Source: CAYRJD01 sp965205925 (GTDB taxonomy: Bacteria; Actinomycetota; Acidimicrobiia; Acidimicrobiales; Poriferisodalaceae). Taken from it: a DNA stretch of 64,000 nt. Under the pieces are notes generated by a model that made no database searches, was not told the DNA's origin, and saw only the letters and a list, made by a program, of their open reading frames with translations. Positions 61,653-64,000 of the stretch are shown piece after piece (within the stretch, counting starts at the first letter, position 1; every line of letters begins with the position of its first letter). The stretch covers positions 806,001 to 870,000 of the forward strand of contig OZ242183.1 of NCBI GenBank assembly GCA_965205925.1, written 5' to 3'. The position numbers and the translations under genes are program-made.

Positions 61653-64000
61653 CTAGCTCAGAACCTCTGCGGCAGCCAGGTTGGCGATCTTGTCGTCGTC
61701 ATAACCCAAATAATCGTTGAGCACTTCAAAGTTGTCCTCACCTAAGCAAGGCCCACCTCGCTTCACCTGAGCAGGGGTTCTACTCAACCTTGTGCGACAG
61801 TTGTGAGTCCACATCGTGCCGCGGTAGCTCTGCGGCACTTCAATGTGATGCTGCCGATAGTTGAGCTGCGGATCGTCGCAACAACCCTGGGCGTCATTGA
61901 CTGGATAAGCGTCAATACCGCTGGCTTGCAATTCGCACGCGGCTGCGTTGTTCGAACGTATCTGGGTCCAAGCCGTGATGGCTTCGGCTATCTCGCTGTT
62001 ACGCGCGCGACGTTCAGCTTGCGGCAAACCAGCCCAGTCGGATTTTCCAATTCTGCCGGCCAGAGCGGGCCACATTTCATCGGCGCAAGCGACGGCAATC
62101 CAGTTGTCATCACCATCGGAGGGGAACACTCCGTGTGGGCTCATTAATGGGTCGTCGTTTCCACAGCGTTGTGCGGTGTGCCCGTTTACGCAGGCGTCAA
62201 GAATGGCGGGCGACAAGTAATGCAACGCGCACTCGGTTTGCGAGAGGTCTATGAAGCAGCCTCGACCTGTTTGTTTGCGTTGTTCCAATGCGGCCATTAT
62301 CACCGCTACCACCACGCGCGGCGCCAAATAATCGGTGTATGGTCCGTATGGTCCTGCCGGATCGCGGTCAGGCCAGCCTGTGAGCTCATAGAAGCCCGCG
62401 ATCGCGGCTGCCATAAAGCCATAACCCGCCAGCCTCGAAAACGGTCCGGTTTGACCCAGTAACGAGCTTGACAGCATGATCAGTTCTGGGTTTAGCTCTG
62501 ACACAGCGTCATAGCCGTAACCCATGCGACCGAACGAGCCGGGTGAAAATGATTCGGTCGCAATATCCGCCCACTTCAAGAGGTCAAGCACAACCTCGCG
62601 TGACTCGGGCTTACTCAAATCCAGGCTGATACTGCGTTTTCCAGCGTTATAGATGCCGTAACCGACGCTGTTGTCAGGGTGTGGTTCTTCATTCACAAAC
62701 GGGTTGACCGTTCGCATCGTGTCCGGACGGCTTTCGGTTTCCACTTTGACGACCGTTGCGCCATAGTCGGCCAAAATACGAATCGCCGAAGGAGTGGCGA
62801 TAACCCAGGAAAACTCCAGCACCTTCAGACCCGCCAGCGGCAAGTTCTTGTCTGCGGATGTGCCGGTTGCGAACGTGACAGGGTCTTCTGTTTCCAGCGG
62901 CTCCGTCCTAGCTGACACTGTTCGAGCAGACATCGCTATCGGTTTGCGAGCAAGATCAATCTTCCCGTTGTGCTCACCCTGCTTCGCTACCGCCGATCGA
63001 GCGGCGGGTTGACCTTCACTAAATGTTGCGAGACGTCCAGGAAACAGCGCTTTCTTCCCGCCCTTAAGTTCTTCTTTTTGCCAGAAGTTCCGCTCCTCAA
63101 AGTGCTCATTCGTAATGAGATCTTTGACCGTGGACGAAGGCGTCAGCAAGATGTTGCGATCAAAGGCGGCCGCCCACAGTTCGGCTTTTGTCTTGGTGGC
63201 AATAAATTTTTTGTGTATCTCAAAGGCGCGCCTGGCCACATCCACAGATACTTCGCCCGATAGCACCTGCGTACCAAAATTTTCCCAGTCAATATTCCGC
63301 AACTCTTCGCTGGCGAAACCCTCTTCGTCTTCCCATTCGACTAGCCGTTTTGAGAAAGGCGCAAACACTGCACCCATCAGCGATACGCAAACCGTGTGAC
63401 CATCGACACATGGAAACAGCAGTGGAATGTCGATACCCGCAACAGAAAGCCCGCCCGCTAAGCGTTCAATCTGGCTGGCGTTTACACGCGTGCTTAGATC
63501 TTGAGTTGTGCCGTGCGTCATCGATTCCATAGCGGAGACGTCTACGTGCTGTCCCAATCCGCTGCGCTGAGCCTCATACAGAGCAATGAGAATGGCGTCT
63601 GCGGCATCACCCGCAGCTTGTAAAAAACTTTGAGGTACTGCTGATATTCGTACCGGCGCCCGGTCGTTATCACCGCTGACTTGCAGAAAACCGCTGCCGG
63701 CTACTGCGGTAAGGTCTGAACCAAGCCAGTCGCTGCGCGGTCCACCCATTCCGTAGGGCGTAATGGAGGCATGAACTAGGGTCGGATTTAGCTGTGAGAA
63801 GGCCTCATAGCTCAGCTGTTCGTTCAACTCTTGGCCTTGATCACGATCTTGAATAACAGCGTCGGCACTGCTTAACAATTCGCACAGTTGTGAGTAGCCA
63901 TCCTGAGTTGAAAGATCAAGCGTGACGCTTTTCTTGCCCTGGTTATAAGCCCAGTGCATCAGTGAGTTCTCTGAGTCGTGCTTGTTGTCTACGAACGGGC
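61653..64000 (-). CDS. Tandem fused double CaiB/BaiF CoA-transferase, 5' end cut by window
   Basis: Two complete-looking CoA-transferase modules in one chain. The N-terminal module has NQGKKSVTLDL, and its probable catalytic Asp is in QAAGDAADAI. The C-terminal module begins at about 63000 on the DNA with LAGLKVLEFSWVIATP, then YNAGKRSISLDL and a YTDYLAP segment. An internal ATG at 63957-63959 is not the true start, because the frame stays open to 64000 and the extra residues (PFVDNKHDSENS) match the expected loop before NQGKKS. The gene therefore continues to the right. Fused doubles of this type are known in actinobacteria and proteobacteria; substrates are unknown. Confidence 0.87.
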   Translation of the reverse strand, partial: PFVDNKHDSENSLMHWAYNQGKKSVTLDLSTQDGYSQLCELLSSADAVIQDRDQGQELNEQLSYEAFSQLNPTLVHASITPYGMGGPRSDWLGSDLTAVAGSGFLQVSGDNDRAPVRISAVPQSFLQAAGDAADAILIALYEAQRSGLGQHVDVSAMESMTHGTTQDLSTRVNASQIERLAGGLSVAGIDIPLLFPCVDGHTVCVSLMGAVFAPFSKRLVEWEDEEGFASEELRNIDWENFGTQVLSGEVSVDVARRAFEIHKKFIATKTKAELWAAAFDRNILLTPSSTVKDLITNEHFEERNFWQKEELKGGKKALFPGRLATFSEGQPAARSAVAKQGEHNGKIDLARKPIAMSARTVSARTEPLETEDPVTFATGTSADKNLPLAGLKVLEFSWVIATPSAIRILADYGATVVKVETESRPDTMRTVNPFVNEEPHPDNSVGYGIYNAGKRSISLDLSKPESREVVLDLLKWADIATESFSPGSFGRMGYGYDAVSELNPELIMLSSSLLGQTGPFSRLAGYGFMAAAIAGFYELTGWPDRDPAGPYGPYTDYLAPRVVVAVIMAALEQRKQTGRGCFIDLSQTECALHYLSPAILDACVNGHTAQRCGNDDPLMSPHGVFPSDGDDNWIAVACADEMWPALAGRIGKSDWAGLPQAERRARNSEIAEAITAWTQIRSNNAAACELQASGIDAYPVNDAQGCCDDPQLNYRQHHIEVPQSYRGTMWTHNCRTRLSRTPAQVKRGGPCLGEDNFEVLNDYLGYDDDKIANLAAAEVLS

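Noticed and set aside
63957..63959. Start codon of the double CoA-transferase
   Set aside because: The frame stays open to the window edge and the extra residues fit the family loop, so the gene continues beyond 64000.

Overview
The window looks like the chromosome of an actinobacterium of moderate GC content, possibly a marine Acidimicrobiia-type lineage. The evidence is the actinobacterial order mihF-gmk-rpoZ-coaBC-metK-priA-def-fmt (49273-56786), a helicase-degenerate PriA, a DUF3090 gene beside an MSMEG_4193-type histidine phosphatase at the left edge, several F420-linked proteins, and an AddA/AddB-type nuclease pair. The class is inference, since no rRNA is present. There is no phage, transposon or CRISPR. 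Genes are packed tightly, and many start or stop codons overlap.

Left part (1-10407): DUF3090 and phosphatase genes, a family 5 uracil-DNA glycosylase translationally coupled to a lipoprotein, an FrhB-like protein facing an F420/FMN split-barrel protein, tRNA-Arg(CCG) divergent from argS-lysA, then a class III aminotransferase, an FMN 2-hydroxyacid dehydrogenase and a shikimate kinase-like gene. From 10408 to 17321 a CoA-transferase diverges from a compact four-gene run: PhyH dioxygenase, HpaB-type flavin hydroxylase, membrane-anchored glutamate-synthase-like flavoprotein, and a ThDP enzyme. Its pathway is not recognised. Then come nhaA, an AAA+/VWA pair, sdhCAB, a solitary HD protein resembling the tail of CCA-adding enzymes, dnaE, a 56-residue membrane protein, and thrS with a dehydrogenase.

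The most striking locus is 35533-36733. What looks like two adjacent ORFs is one reading frame of 389 codons interrupted by a single UGA (36314-36316). The UGA falls at the second cysteine position of an AhpD-type C-x-x-C-x-x-x-H active site. It is followed, 24 nt later, by a 5-nt loop GGUCU on a perfect 9-bp stem, which fits a bacterial SECIS element. I read this as a selenoprotein with a C-x-x-U redox centre. Its ribosome-binding site and start codon are tandemly duplicated, creating a 13-codon overlapping mini-ORF. Neighbours include a DyP peroxidase, a PEBP protein, tRNA-Arg(CCU), a thioesterase, an Fe-type superoxide dismutase and an F420-type luciferase-like oxidoreductase, so the area has a redox or peroxide theme.

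Right part (42104-64000): addB- and addA-like genes, a triple 34-bp hairpin repeat just before mihF, the housekeeping run to fmt, and then acyl-CoA and carboxylate metabolism genes: amidohydrolase, dienoyl-CoA-isomerase-like crotonase, OFA-like MFS permease, and one single and one fused double class III CoA-transferase, the latter cut by the window edge. Two genome-style features recur: convergent genes whose stop codons share a CTAA or CTAG tetranucleotide, and short tandem duplications of 13 to 34 bp.
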